A DNA stretch of 33,170 nucleotides, taken from NCBI GenBank assembly GCA_003140295.1, contig PLJR01000080.1, forward strand, positions 1,255-34,424, given 5' to 3'. The notes under the pieces were generated by a model. It did not search any database and was not told where the DNA came from. It saw only the letters and a list, made by a program, of their open reading frames with translations. Of this stretch, positions 18,975 through 28,714 are shown piece after piece. The position numbers were made by a program, and so were the translations under genes. The DNA comes from Acidobacteriota bacterium. GTDB taxonomy: Bacteria; Acidobacteriota; Terriglobia; Acidiferrales; UBA7541. Position 1 is the stretch's first letter, and every line of letters starts with the position of its first letter.

Positions 18975-19207
18975 GATGAACCCTCATAAAAGAAAGATTA
19001 GACGTCGTACAAATGACCACCAAAAACAACCACGCGGATACTCCGGCGGGATAAATTAAATGATTGATAAAAATTATAAACAAAATGACGTCCCGAAATC
19101 TCGGCGCGATGTCACGCCGGATTGAAAAATCAGGCTTTCCGCATCCACTGGGAGAGCATTGTAGCATTGCCGTCAAGATGTGGTTGGAAACCGCGTCTTT
19201 ACAGGTC

Positions 19208-19237
19208 AACCGCCGTTTCCACATAGAATCGGCGGTT
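19208..19237 (-). terminator. candidate hairpin downstream of alr
   Basis: AACCGCCG(T)TTC-cacata-GAA(T)CGGCGGTT: 8 bp + mismatch + 3 bp stem, 24 nt past the alr stop; no clear U-tract, so intrinsic termination is uncertain. Confidence 0.45.
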
Positions 19238-19260
19238 TCGAATTGTTCGACCCAGGCGGG

Positions 19261-20448
19261 CTAGCGCAGGTAAAAGCGCGGGACACGCTTGCCGAGCGCG
19301 CAGCACAGGTCCGAGGTAACCGTACCAACTTGGTGCGCGACTTCGGAGACATATTGCGACGCGGCGCCGTCAGCTCCGTAAATCGTGGCTACGTCACCCA
19401 GGCGCGCTTCGGGGATATCGGTCACATCGGCGGTAATAAGGTCCATCGAGACAGTGCCCACCATTGGCGCGAACTGTCCACGGATGATCACGCGCCCCCG
19501 GTTGGTAAGCGCGCGCGGTATTCCATCGGCGTAACCTGCGGAGATGACCGCAATGCGCGATGGACGCGGCGCCACCCAGCGGTGATTATAGCCGACACCC
19601 TGCCCCGGCAAAATATCTCGCAGCGAAATCAATCGCGAACGCAACGCCAGCGCTGGACGAAGCGGCAACTCTGCATCGGCGGCCGCGGTTTGATCGGGCG
19701 GATCGTAAGATTGGTGGTAGCCGTACAGCACTAGTCCCGGCCGGGCCATCGTGCCCCACGTGTCCGGGCGCAAAGCCACGGCTGCGCTATTTGCCAGGTG
19801 CACGAGCGGCGCAGAAAGATTCAGCGCCTGCATGCGGCCGAGCATTTCCTCAAAAATCGCACGCTGGCTCTCCGTCTGCTCGTTGCTGAAGATTTCAGAA
19901 GAGGCGAAGTGCGTGAATATACCTTCGAGATACAAGTGCGGGCAGTGGGCCAGCGTGCGCGCGAATACCCCCAGCTCAGCCGGAGCGACACCCAGCCGGT
20001 TCATGCCCGTCTCAATTTTCAAATGGAATGGCACTTTTCGGCGATGCTTGCGGGCCGCCGCGCGATCCAGCAGGCGTAACTGCTCGCAACGGGTTATTGC
20101 CGGGGTCAGCCGTTGCTCCAACAAACGGTTTTCCTCGCCCGCCCAAAAGCCTGTCAGCACCAGGATTGGTTCGCGAATTCCGGCCTCGCGCAATTCCGCG
20201 CCTTCGGCCGTACAAGTCACACCAAACCAGTCGGCGCCCGCCCTGGATAACGCGCGTGCGACGGGCACCGCGCCGTGGCCGTACGCGTTGCCCTTGACCA
20301 CGGCAAGCAGCTTGGGAGGCTCGCGACGTGCACCCTGGGCCGTCGCTGCTTTTAAATGCCGCCGAATCGCGCGCAAATTGTAGGCCAGCGCGCTCAGTCG
20401 AATTTCGGCCCATACCGGCCGCCCCTCAAATTGAATTCCGCGTTGCAT
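19261..20448 (-). CDS. alr: alanine racemase
   Basis: RPVWAEIRLSALAYNLRAIRRHL, AVVKGNAYGHGAVPVA, KIETGMNRLG, GYNHRWVAPRPSRIAVISAGYADGIPR, VSMDLITADVTD. Confidence 0.95.
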   Translation of the reverse strand: MQRGIQFEGRPVWAEIRLSALAYNLRAIRRHLKAATAQGARREPPKLLAVVKGNAYGHGAVPVARALSRAGADWFGVTCTAEGAELREAGIREPILVLTGFWAGEENRLLEQRLTPAITRCEQLRLLDRAAARKHRRKVPFHLKIETGMNRLGVAPAELGVFARTLAHCPHLYLEGIFTHFASSEIFSNEQTESQRAIFEEMLGRMQALNLSAPLVHLANSAAVALRPDTWGTMARPGLVLYGYHQSYDPPDQTAAADAELPLRPALALRSRLISLRDILPGQGVGYNHRWVAPRPSRIAVISAGYADGIPRALTNRGRVIIRGQFAPMVGTVSMDLITADVTDIPEARLGDVATIYGADGAASQYVSEVAHQVGTVTSDLCCALGKRVPRFYLR

Positions 20449-20682
20449 GTCAGACCGTCGAGAGTAATCTAAAATCGTCCCTCGGCAAAATAAGTGCATT
20501 GGCATCGCGCGCGGTATGGTAAACATTGCCGGTTGAGCACATGCTCGGTCATTCTCCCGCATCGCGCGCGCCCTTTTTCCCGCTCCAGGAGCCGCCCTAA
20601 GCCAAGTGTTTACCTGTCGGAACGCAACGAAATGGCTTTTCCCGGCGTCTTACATTCATGGTAGCTTTAACTGCTCATTCGT

Positions 20683-20976
20683 ATGAACATTCGTAAGTTA
20701 ACTCGTGGCCTCCCAATCGTTTTGGCGATTTTTGCGCTTCTGCTTTTTGGCACCGCTGCCGGCGAGGCGTGTGAGGCTTGGCAACATCACGAATGCGCCG
20801 CCAATCCTCTTTGTCCGATCTGTCATCTGGGACACCAGGTAGCCGAATCCGCGGAGGGCGGCCCGCCCGTGGCCACTCCGGAAAGACTGGGCTGCCTCCC
20901 AGCCCCGCCGGAGCCTTCGTTCGCCCCCGATCTTCGCTCCCCATATTTCGTTTCGCGCGCACCCCCATCCGCTTAA
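20683..20976 (+). CDS. small secreted Cys/His-rich protein upstream of the efflux operon
   Basis: 97-aa ORF with signal peptide (VLAIFALLLFGTAAGEA) and CEAWQHHECAANPLCPICHLGHQ motif. Confidence 0.65.
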   Translation: MNIRKLTRGLPIVLAIFALLLFGTAAGEACEAWQHHECAANPLCPICHLGHQVAESAEGGPPVATPERLGCLPAPPEPSFAPDLRSPYFVSRAPPSA

Positions 20977-21118
20977 TAGCCTCTCTTTAAAAACCGCAGC
21001 GGCTGCAAGTGATGTTTCCTAAATGCCGCCGCGACAGCTCTGTTTTCCCACGCCACTTTCCCATGCTGCGTCTTTGACGCGCGCCCACCCCAGGCTTCCG
21101 CATTTCGCTAGGGAGGAA

Positions 21119-22591
21119 ATGGATTCCCTGATGAATACTAATAGAACGTGCGGTTCCGATTCCCGGGCTCCCAGCCGCGTCGGTCGTTGCCCGGCCACAC
21201 ACCCCGGACAGATTTTTGCCGCGGTTATCGCCTGGTCGCTGGTCGTGACCTTGACGGCACTCGGGCAGGCCCCGTCTGTCCCCGGCCAAGGGGGCCAGCC
21301 GGTCGCTCCCCCTCAGGAGCAAACCACGCCTCCCGCGGGTCCGCCACCGCCGGTGCCGCCCACCCCGACTCTGCCGCAGCGTCCCGCGCCCCCGCCCCCG
21401 GCTGTACATTTGTCATTAGACCGCGCGATCGAGTTGGCCCTGCAGCACAACCACTCGTTGCTCGCTGCGCGCACGACCATAGATCAAAATCGAGCTCAGG
21501 AAACCACCGCCTTCCTGCGCCCGAATCCCGACTTAAGTTGGGATGCGCAGTTCCTGCCGTTCTTCTCGCCGCAAGTTTTTTCCGCCGACTACTTGAAGAA
21601 TAACGCCCAATTCGACATCGGCGTCGGTTATCTGATCGAGCGCGGTAAAAAGCGGCAGCGGCGCCTCGAAGCGGCCCGCGACACCACCGCGGTCACCACC
21701 GCGACCGTGTCCGACAATGAACGCACCGTAACCTCGAGCGTGGCGCAGCAATTCACCAACGCGCTTCTGGCCAAAGCAAACCTCGAGCTGGCGCACACCG
21801 ACCTCGACAGCTTTCAGCAATCTATCGAGATCAGTGAGGCACGGTACCGGGCCGGGGCCATGAGTGAAGGCGACTTGCTGAAAATTAAACTCCAAATGCT
21901 GCAGTTTCAGATGGACCTGAGCGCCGCTGAACTCGCTCAGGTGCAGGCCCTCGCAGCGCTGCGCCAACAACTAGGTTTCGAATCGGTACCGGAAAATTAC
22001 GATGTCGAAGGCGAGCTCGCCTATCAGCCCATAACCGTTAACGAAGACGATCTGAAAATGTTGGCATTGCGCACGCGCCCCGATTTTCGGGCTGCGCAGC
22101 TGGGGGTCACGGCGGCACAGAGCCAATATTCGCTGGCACGCGCCAATGCCAAGAAAGACCTGAGCGCCAGCCTGGACTACTCGCGCGCCGCCGGCACCAA
22201 CACCGCATCGGCCTTCTTTAGCATTCCGCTCCCCATTTTTGATCGTAACCAAGGCGAGATCGCCCGCACGCAATTCGCGATCACGCAAGCCCAGGAAGGT
22301 CAGTCTTTCGCCTCGGAAGGGGTCCTCACCGACGTTACCAATGCCTACGAGAATCTCCGCACCAACAACGCCGTCGTGAACCTGTATATGGCCGGTTACC
22401 TCAAGGAAGCCGAAGACTCGCGAGATATCAGCCAGTACGCGTATCAGCGTGGCGCGGCGAGTCTGCTTGATTATCTCGATGCCGAACGCAGCTATCGTGC
22501 AACTCAACTGGCATACCACCAGGCTCTCGCGAACTACATGCTCGCTGTCGAACAGATACGCCAGGCGGTGGGCACCAGGAGTCTTCCATGA
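21119..22591 (+). CDS. TolC family outer membrane efflux protein
   Basis: ATG 21119 preceded by gggaggaa; LSLDRAIELALQHNHSLLAART, heptad/OEP repeats, YQRGAASLLDYLDAERSYRATQLAYHQALANYMLAVEQIRQAVG. Confidence 0.93.
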   Translation: MDSLMNTNRTCGSDSRAPSRVGRCPATHPGQIFAAVIAWSLVVTLTALGQAPSVPGQGGQPVAPPQEQTTPPAGPPPPVPPTPTLPQRPAPPPPAVHLSLDRAIELALQHNHSLLAARTTIDQNRAQETTAFLRPNPDLSWDAQFLPFFSPQVFSADYLKNNAQFDIGVGYLIERGKKRQRRLEAARDTTAVTTATVSDNERTVTSSVAQQFTNALLAKANLELAHTDLDSFQQSIEISEARYRAGAMSEGDLLKIKLQMLQFQMDLSAAELAQVQALAALRQQLGFESVPENYDVEGELAYQPITVNEDDLKMLALRTRPDFRAAQLGVTAAQSQYSLARANAKKDLSASLDYSRAAGTNTASAFFSIPLPIFDRNQGEIARTQFAITQAQEGQSFASEGVLTDVTNAYENLRTNNAVVNLYMAGYLKEAEDSRDISQYAYQRGAASLLDYLDAERSYRATQLAYHQALANYMLAVEQIRQAVGTRSLP

Positions 22592-23823
22592 GGGTTCGTC
22601 AGCACTCTGCGGCCATTTTCCGTGGCCGAGCAGCAAGATGGCGCGCGCGCCCGGCTCCGTTCCGCCGGAGCACTGAATTTCTTGGCCTGGCAGTGCTCGG
22701 CACGGCGCTCGCAATCTCAGGATGTAGGGGGGGCGAAGATAAAGCCGGCCAGATGACCTCTTTTTCAACGACGGAAAGTGCGCAGACCAAGGCGGAGCTG
22801 TTTTCGCTGCCGGCCGATCAGATGTCTCACATTCAAATTGTTGCCGTTGCGCCTGCGCCGCTGGTGAGGACGCTGCGCTTGACCGGTTCCGTTGATTACA
22901 ACGCTTTCAAAACAACGCCGGTCATCTCGCAGGTGGGGGGGCCGGTCAGCCGGATCGTTGTCGCGCCGGGGGAGCACGTGGAAGCTCATCAGCCGATGCT
23001 CTACATTGCGAGCCCCGACTACTCGCAATTGCGATCCGGTTACATCAAAGCGCGCGATGCTCTTGAACTCGCAGACAAAATCTACAAGCGCGACCAGGAC
23101 CTCTACGCTCATCATGCGATTGCCGAGGCTGACCTGGAACAGGCTGAATCGTCCCGCAACCAAGCCCAGGCGGATCTGGACGCCAGTACCGACGCCATTC
23201 ACATCCTCGGCATCTCCAATCCGGAAACGCTGGCCAGCAAACCTGCGTCGCCCGAAGTGCCGCTCCTGGCCCCGGTCGCCGGTGAAGTAGTCGACCGGCT
23301 ATGCTCCCCTGGACAGCTGCTCACACCCGGAACCACACAATGTTTCACGCTTTCCGATATGAGCACCGTGTGGATTCTGGCCAATGTGTATCAGAACGAT
23401 CTAGCGTACGTGCACGTCGGCGACGAGGTGACCATCGAAGACGAGGCCTATCCGGGACAAATACACGGCAAAATTCAATACCTTGCTCCTGCGCTCGATC
23501 CCACCACTCGTACCTTGCAGGCCCGCATCGAAGCTTCCAATCCCGGCGAACGCCTGAAACGCGCCATGTACGTGAACGTTGAGGTCCGCGCTGGCGTTAT
23601 TCCCAAGGCGCTCCTGGTGCCTGATTCCGCCGTTCTGCGCGACGCCCAGAATATGCCCTACGTCTATCTGCAAACCGGCGCGAACCAATTTGCACGCCGG
23701 GAAGTCACCTTGGGCGAAAGCCAAAACGGCCGATCCCAGGTCGTTACGGGCTTGCAGCCGGGCGATCACGTGGTCGGTGATGGAAGCCTGTTCCTGCAAT
23801 TCCAGAACTCGTTGCAGCGTTAG
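22588..23823 (+). CDS. RND efflux periplasmic adaptor subunit (CusB/CzcB-like), probable lipoprotein
   Basis: ATGA overlap with TolC gene; lipobox-like LAISGC; VDYNAFKTTPVISQVGGPVSRIVVAPGEHVEAHQPML, barrel-sandwich and HlyD-like features. Confidence 0.93.
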   Translation: MRVRQHSAAIFRGRAARWRARPAPFRRSTEFLGLAVLGTALAISGCRGGEDKAGQMTSFSTTESAQTKAELFSLPADQMSHIQIVAVAPAPLVRTLRLTGSVDYNAFKTTPVISQVGGPVSRIVVAPGEHVEAHQPMLYIASPDYSQLRSGYIKARDALELADKIYKRDQDLYAHHAIAEADLEQAESSRNQAQADLDASTDAIHILGISNPETLASKPASPEVPLLAPVAGEVVDRLCSPGQLLTPGTTQCFTLSDMSTVWILANVYQNDLAYVHVGDEVTIEDEAYPGQIHGKIQYLAPALDPTTRTLQARIEASNPGERLKRAMYVNVEVRAGVIPKALLVPDSAVLRDAQNMPYVYLQTGANQFARREVTLGESQNGRSQVVTGLQPGDHVVGDGSLFLQFQNSLQR

Positions 23824-23875
23824 GCCCGAGGCCCAACAGCGCCCTAACAGGCGCAAGAGGAAAAACGATAGCGCA

Positions 23876-26800
23876 ATGATCCACCACGTCGTTCAATTCG
23901 CTCTGCGACAGCGCTTCCTGGTGCTGATGCTCACGCTGCTCGTGGTCGTCGCAGGCGCGCTTTCATTTCAGCGCATGCCGGTAGACGCTTATCCCGACCT
24001 CGCCGCTCCTCGCGCCGAAATCATTACCCAATGGCCGGGGCATGCAGCTGAGGAAGTGGAGCGCCTCGTTACCTTGCCCCTCGAACTGCAAATGAACGGC
24101 ATTCCGCACATGCAGGTGATGCGTTCCATCTCGCTCTACGGCCTTTCCGACGTGATCATGACGTTCGAAGAAGGCACTGACGATTATTTTGCGCGCCAGG
24201 TTGCTTTTGAACGCATGGCCGACGCCACACTCCCCAGCGGAGTGCTGCCGGGCTTGTCGCCGCTCAGCAGTCCTTCGGGCTTGGTTTATCGCTACGTGAT
24301 CGAGAGTCCGGATCGCAGCCCCCAGGAGCTGAAGACTTTCGAGGATTGGGTGATTCAGCGCGCGTATAAATCGGTCCCGGGAGTGGCGGACGATTCGGGA
24401 TTTGGCGGCACCATAATGCAATACCAGGTGCTGTTGGATCCCGCCAAGATCTACAGCTATCACATCCCCGTCGCGCAGGTTTTGACGGCGCTGCAGGCCA
24501 ACAATGCGAATGCCGGGGGCGGCTTCTATTCGCAAGGAGGCCAGTTTTTCTACGTGCGCGGCCTCGGCTTGGTCAAAAATACCGAAGACATAGGCAACAT
24601 CGTCGTGGGAAACAACAACGGCGTTCCGGTGCGCATTCGCGATATCGGCGAGGTCGGGATTGGCAATGCGCCGCGCCTGGGAGAATTCGGCTTTCAAAAC
24701 AATGATGACATGGTGGAAGGCGTTATTTTAATGCTTCGCGGCGACCAGACCCAGCACGTGCTCGCCGGCGTCGAGAAGAAAACCGCGGAACTGAATCACG
24801 GGCTCCTGCCGCCCGACGTCAAGATTCGCCCGTTTTACGATCGCAGCGATCTCGTACGCGTGACTACGGATACCGTCGAAGCCAATCTCGAGCGTGGAAT
24901 GATTCTGGTTGTCATCGTGTTGATATCTTTCCTGGTCAGCTTCCGGGCCGCCGTGATTGTCGCCCTGACGATTCCTCTGGGGCTGCTTTTCGCCTTCATC
25001 TTTCTGCACGCCCGCAACGTTCCCGCAAATCTGCTTTCGATTGGCGCGATCGATTTTGGAATCATCATCGACGGCACGGTGGTGATGATGGAAAACATCT
25101 ATCGCGAACTCGCCGACCGCGCGGGACAGCAATACAACTTGCACGACGTTATTCTCGCCGCGGCTCAGGATGTTGACCGGCCCATTTTTTATTCCGTGGC
25201 CGTCATCCTGGCCGGCTACCTTCCGATATACGCCCTGACCGGGCCGGCGGGAAAATTGTTTCATCCCATGGCGGAGACCATGTCTTACGCGCTCCTCGGC
25301 GCGCTGATCTTCACGCTAACCCTCGTTCCCGTGCTCGCTTCCTACTGGTTCACCCGTGGGGTCAAAGAAACCGTCAACCGTCCCTATGAATGGATCAAGC
25401 GCGTCTATTCCGGCCAACTCGATTGGTGCCTGGATCACCCGAAAATTACCCTCTTCGTCTCCGCTTTAATTTTTGGCGCGACGCTGTTGCTGGTTCCCTT
25501 TATCGGCGGCGAATTCATGCCCCACCTGGATGAAGGCGCCCTCTGGGTGCGCGCAACCATGCCGTACACCATCTCCTTTGAAGAGGCCTCGAAATTCGCC
25601 CCGCAGGTTCGTAAAATACTGATGTCTTATCCCCAGGTTACTGAAGTTGGATCGGAGCTCGGGCGCCCCGACGACGGCACCGACCCCACGGGCTTTTTCA
25701 ATTGCGAGTTTTACGTTGGACTGCGGCCCTACAAGGATAAAGCCTGGCAAGGATCCATCGGCAATAAGGCCGCGCTGACCGCCGATCTGAAAAAGAAATT
25801 GGACGCTTATCCGGGCGTCATTTTCAACTTCACGCAGCCCGCCGAAGACGCCGTGGACGAGGCCTTGACCGGCCTGAAGAGTGCTCTTGCCGTCAAGATC
25901 TACGGTGCGGATCTCCAGGTGCTCGAAGACCGAGCCGTCGAAATCAAGCGCGTGCTTTCGCAAGTTCCAGGGTTTACCGAGCTCACCGTGGTGCGGGAAC
26001 TGGGCCAGCCTAGCCTCCTGATCGACGTCGACCGCGGCAAAACCGCGCGCTACGGAATTAACGTAGCGGACGTCGAGGCTGTCGTGCAGGCCGCCGTGGG
26101 AGGGCAAGCGGCCACGCAGGTGATCCAAGGAGAGCAGGTGTTTGACCTGGTGGTGCGCATGAGGCCGGAATACCGCTCCAGCGCCAATGAGATCGGCAAC
26201 CTGCTTGTGCCCACAGCCGGTGGCACGCAAGTGCCCATCTCGGAGTTAGCGAATATCCACCAGGGAAACGGCGCATCCTTCATCTATCGCGAAAATAATT
26301 CCCGCTATATCGGCGTGCAATTCAGCATCGAGGGCCGTGATCTGGCGCGTGCCGTGGGCGACGCGCAGAAAGCCGTGCGAGATTCGGTGAAATTGCCCCA
26401 AGGCTATACGCTCGATTGGGGCGGAGAGTTCAGCGAGTACGTAGCTGCGCGCCAACAGCTCATAATCATTGGCCCGCTCGCCGTTTTGCTGATTTTCATG
26501 ATCCTCTTCGCGCTCTACGGAAATTTCAAATTTCCGGTGACCATCGCTCTGGGCGTGGTGATGACCGAACCTGTGGGCGCGCTGATCGCCCTCAAATTAA
26601 CTCACACCCCCTTCAGCGTAAGTTCGATTTTGGGTTTATTGGCGCTCATGGGGGTTTCCGTCGAGACCGCGGTCATCCTGGTTTCCTACATCAACAAGCT
26701 GCGGCTCGAGAAAATGAATATTCGCAGCGCTACTCGCGAAGCCTCGCTGCTGCGCTTGCGCCCCATCATGATGACGGCCCTGGTGGCCTGCCTGGGCCTG

Positions 26801-26959
26801 CTGCCCGCCGCACTTTCCACCGGCATCGGCTCCGACACGCAAAAGCCGTTCGCCATCGTCATTGTCGCCGGCTTGATCTCCCGGCTGTTGCTGGGCTTTT
26901 TTGTGAATCCGGTGCTCTACGAAATGGTCGCGCGCGAGGGCGACGTCCTGCAGGTCTGA
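23876..26959 (+). CDS. CzcA/CusA (HME) family RND heavy-metal efflux transporter
   Basis: MIHHVVQFALRQRFLVLMLTLLVVVAG...; TM4 DFGIIIDGTVVMMENI, GEFMPHLDEGALWVRATMP, RLRPIMMTALVACLGLLPAA; true start ATG 23876 rather than 23579. Confidence 0.95.
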   Translation: MIHHVVQFALRQRFLVLMLTLLVVVAGALSFQRMPVDAYPDLAAPRAEIITQWPGHAAEEVERLVTLPLELQMNGIPHMQVMRSISLYGLSDVIMTFEEGTDDYFARQVAFERMADATLPSGVLPGLSPLSSPSGLVYRYVIESPDRSPQELKTFEDWVIQRAYKSVPGVADDSGFGGTIMQYQVLLDPAKIYSYHIPVAQVLTALQANNANAGGGFYSQGGQFFYVRGLGLVKNTEDIGNIVVGNNNGVPVRIRDIGEVGIGNAPRLGEFGFQNNDDMVEGVILMLRGDQTQHVLAGVEKKTAELNHGLLPPDVKIRPFYDRSDLVRVTTDTVEANLERGMILVVIVLISFLVSFRAAVIVALTIPLGLLFAFIFLHARNVPANLLSIGAIDFGIIIDGTVVMMENIYRELADRAGQQYNLHDVILAAAQDVDRPIFYSVAVILAGYLPIYALTGPAGKLFHPMAETMSYALLGALIFTLTLVPVLASYWFTRGVKETVNRPYEWIKRVYSGQLDWCLDHPKITLFVSALIFGATLLLVPFIGGEFMPHLDEGALWVRATMPYTISFEEASKFAPQVRKILMSYPQVTEVGSELGRPDDGTDPTGFFNCEFYVGLRPYKDKAWQGSIGNKAALTADLKKKLDAYPGVIFNFTQPAEDAVDEALTGLKSALAVKIYGADLQVLEDRAVEIKRVLSQVPGFTELTVVRELGQPSLLIDVDRGKTARYGINVADVEAVVQAAVGGQAATQVIQGEQVFDLVVRMRPEYRSSANEIGNLLVPTAGGTQVPISELANIHQGNGASFIYRENNSRYIGVQFSIEGRDLARAVGDAQKAVRDSVKLPQGYTLDWGGEFSEYVAARQQLIIIGPLAVLLIFMILFALYGNFKFPVTIALGVVMTEPVGALIALKLTHTPFSVSSILGLLALMGVSVETAVILVSYINKLRLEKMNIRSATREASLLRLRPIMMTALVACLGLLPAALSTGIGSDTQKPFAIVIVAGLISRLLLGFFVNPVLYEMVAREGDVLQV

Positions 26960-26999
26960 TCGCGTGACCGATGCTCGCGTGATCGTCCTGTCGCACCTC

Positions 27000-28364
27000 T
27001 CACTCATCCCCCGACACCCAGCTTCCTGGTGCCGCTTGCTCGAACCGCGTGAACTTGCCCATGAAAACAAATGGCAGCTTGTCGACCGGACCATTCCGCT
27101 GTTTCGCGATGATCAGATCGGTCTGCGCGCGCTCTTCTTCGGTGACTTCGCCCTTTTTCTTGAACAAATTCGGACGGTGAATGAACAGCACCACGTCGGC
27201 ATCCTGCTCGATCGCGCCCGAATCGCGCAGGTCGGCCAGCTGCGGGCTGCGGGTCTCATGCTCCGGGGCGCGCGTAAGCTGGCTGAGCACGATCACGGGA
27301 ACCTTCAGTTCCTTGGCCAGGCCCTTCAGCCCCCGCGTGATGCTTGAAACCTCTTCATTGCGATTGGAAAATCTCCCGCGCGCCGCGATTAATTGCAGGT
27401 AATCCACGATCACCAGGCTCAGCCCGCGATCCCGCTTTAGCCGCCGCGCTTTCGCGCCGATTTCCGTGACTGTCGCCGACCCCGAATCGTCAATCCATAG
27501 CGGCGCTTCGGATAATTGTCCCAGCGTTTGCGTCATCTGCTTCCAGTCTTCGCGCGCCAGGCGTCCCGTGCGGAACTTGTGCGCATCGATCTGCGCCATT
27601 GATGCCAGCAGCCGCATCAGCAGCGATTCCTTGGACATTTCCAGGCTGAAAATCGCCACCGACGCATGTTGCTGCACCGCCGTATTCTCCGCGATGTTCA
27701 GTGCCAGCGCCGTCTTGCCCACCGATGGCCGCGCCGCCAGGATGATCAGTTCGGAGTTCTGCAAGCCCGAGGTCAGGTTATCCAGGTCCGAGTACCCCGT
27801 CGCGAGGCCCGTAATCCTTTTCCCCTCAGTGATCACCCGTTCCAGGCGCTCGATGTTGTCGCGCACCACATCTCTCATCGGCACCAGGCCGACGCGAATG
27901 CGGTCTTCGGCCAGTTGAAAAATCGAGGACTCCGCCTGGTCAAGAATTGCGTCGGGATCCTCTTCGGCCTCGAGCGCGGTTTGCTGGATGGCCTGCGTCG
28001 CGTGGATCAGTCCGCGCAGCAAGGATTTTTCCTTGACGATGCGCGCGTAGTGCTCCAGATGCGAAACGCGAGGCACTCCATCGACCAACTGCGCAAGGTA
28101 AGCGGGGCCGCCCGCCGCCTCCAACTCTCCCTTGCGGCGGAGCTGGTCGCACAGCGTAACCAAATCAATCGGCTGTTGCGCTTCGCCCAGCACGATCATA
28201 TGAATAAAAATCCGCCGGTGCTGGTCGAGGAAGAAATCCTCGGGCTTCAGCTTCTCAATGGCTGTATTCAGCGCGTGGTTGTCGAGCAGAACCGCTCCGA
28301 GCACACTGCGCTCGGCTTCCACGTTTTGCGGCAAGGGCCGCTCGAGAGTAGTTTCGCTAGGCAT
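27000..28364 (-). CDS. dnaB: replicative DNA helicase DnaB
   Basis: PQNVEAERSVLGAVLLD, ARPSVGKTALALNIA, VIVDYLQLI, LSQLTRAPE, LRDSGAIEQDADVVLFIHR. Confidence 0.97.
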   Translation of the reverse strand: MPSETTLERPLPQNVEAERSVLGAVLLDNHALNTAIEKLKPEDFFLDQHRRIFIHMIVLGEAQQPIDLVTLCDQLRRKGELEAAGGPAYLAQLVDGVPRVSHLEHYARIVKEKSLLRGLIHATQAIQQTALEAEEDPDAILDQAESSIFQLAEDRIRVGLVPMRDVVRDNIERLERVITEGKRITGLATGYSDLDNLTSGLQNSELIILAARPSVGKTALALNIAENTAVQQHASVAIFSLEMSKESLLMRLLASMAQIDAHKFRTGRLAREDWKQMTQTLGQLSEAPLWIDDSGSATVTEIGAKARRLKRDRGLSLVIVDYLQLIAARGRFSNRNEEVSSITRGLKGLAKELKVPVIVLSQLTRAPEHETRSPQLADLRDSGAIEQDADVVLFIHRPNLFKKKGEVTEEERAQTDLIIAKQRNGPVDKLPFVFMGKFTRFEQAAPGSWVSGDE

Positions 28365-28714
28365 AGTGATTCGCTATTTATTCGCCACGCTATTTTAACC
28401 TGTCGGCGCCGCGATGCAACGCTCAAGATCTGAAATAAATGGATACACTCGACAGTTCAAACGCCCGCGATTGTGGGGCAGCGTGCAGCCGGAGGCAATG
28501 CGAATATCAATTAAAGAAGTGTTGAAAACCGCAGAGGATGTGCAAAAGAAGCAAAACTCAGCCGGAAATATCCGTCGACCTCCAGTAGCACACGCATTCC
28601 CGCCTGTGCGCTTTTGCGGGAAGTGTTGAAAAGGTGGATACGGTTGCCCCGTTCAAGAATGTGCCGCATCAAGGTGCCGCGGATCACGGTCTCCGCCGAA
28701 AATTATTCGCGAAA

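Noticed and set aside
20518-20614. GGTAAAC...GTTTACC inverted repeat upstream of the small Cys/His gene as an operator
   Set aside because: Only 7 bp per arm with an 83-nt gap; likely chance.
20809-20829. c-type cytochrome assignment from the CPICH motif
   Set aside because: A 97-aa protein with a single CXXCH, no distal Met/His context and many extra Cys/His; metal binding is more likely.
23579-23875. N-terminal 99 aa of the 1126-aa ORF
   Set aside because: Overlaps the adaptor gene in another frame; the real RND start is ATG 23876 (MIHHVVQFALRQRF).
24728-26230. Minus-strand ORFs of 178 and 254 aa within the RND transporter gene
   Set aside because: Antisense to a highly conserved HME-RND gene; His/Gln/Asp-rich shadow translation.
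27666-28433. 255-aa + strand ORF antisense to dnaB
   Set aside because: dnaB is unambiguous; shadow ORF.
28516-28632. DnaA boxes near dnaB (ttttcaaca)
   Set aside because: At least two mismatches to TTATCCACA and no origin-like AT-rich unwinding region; not supportable.
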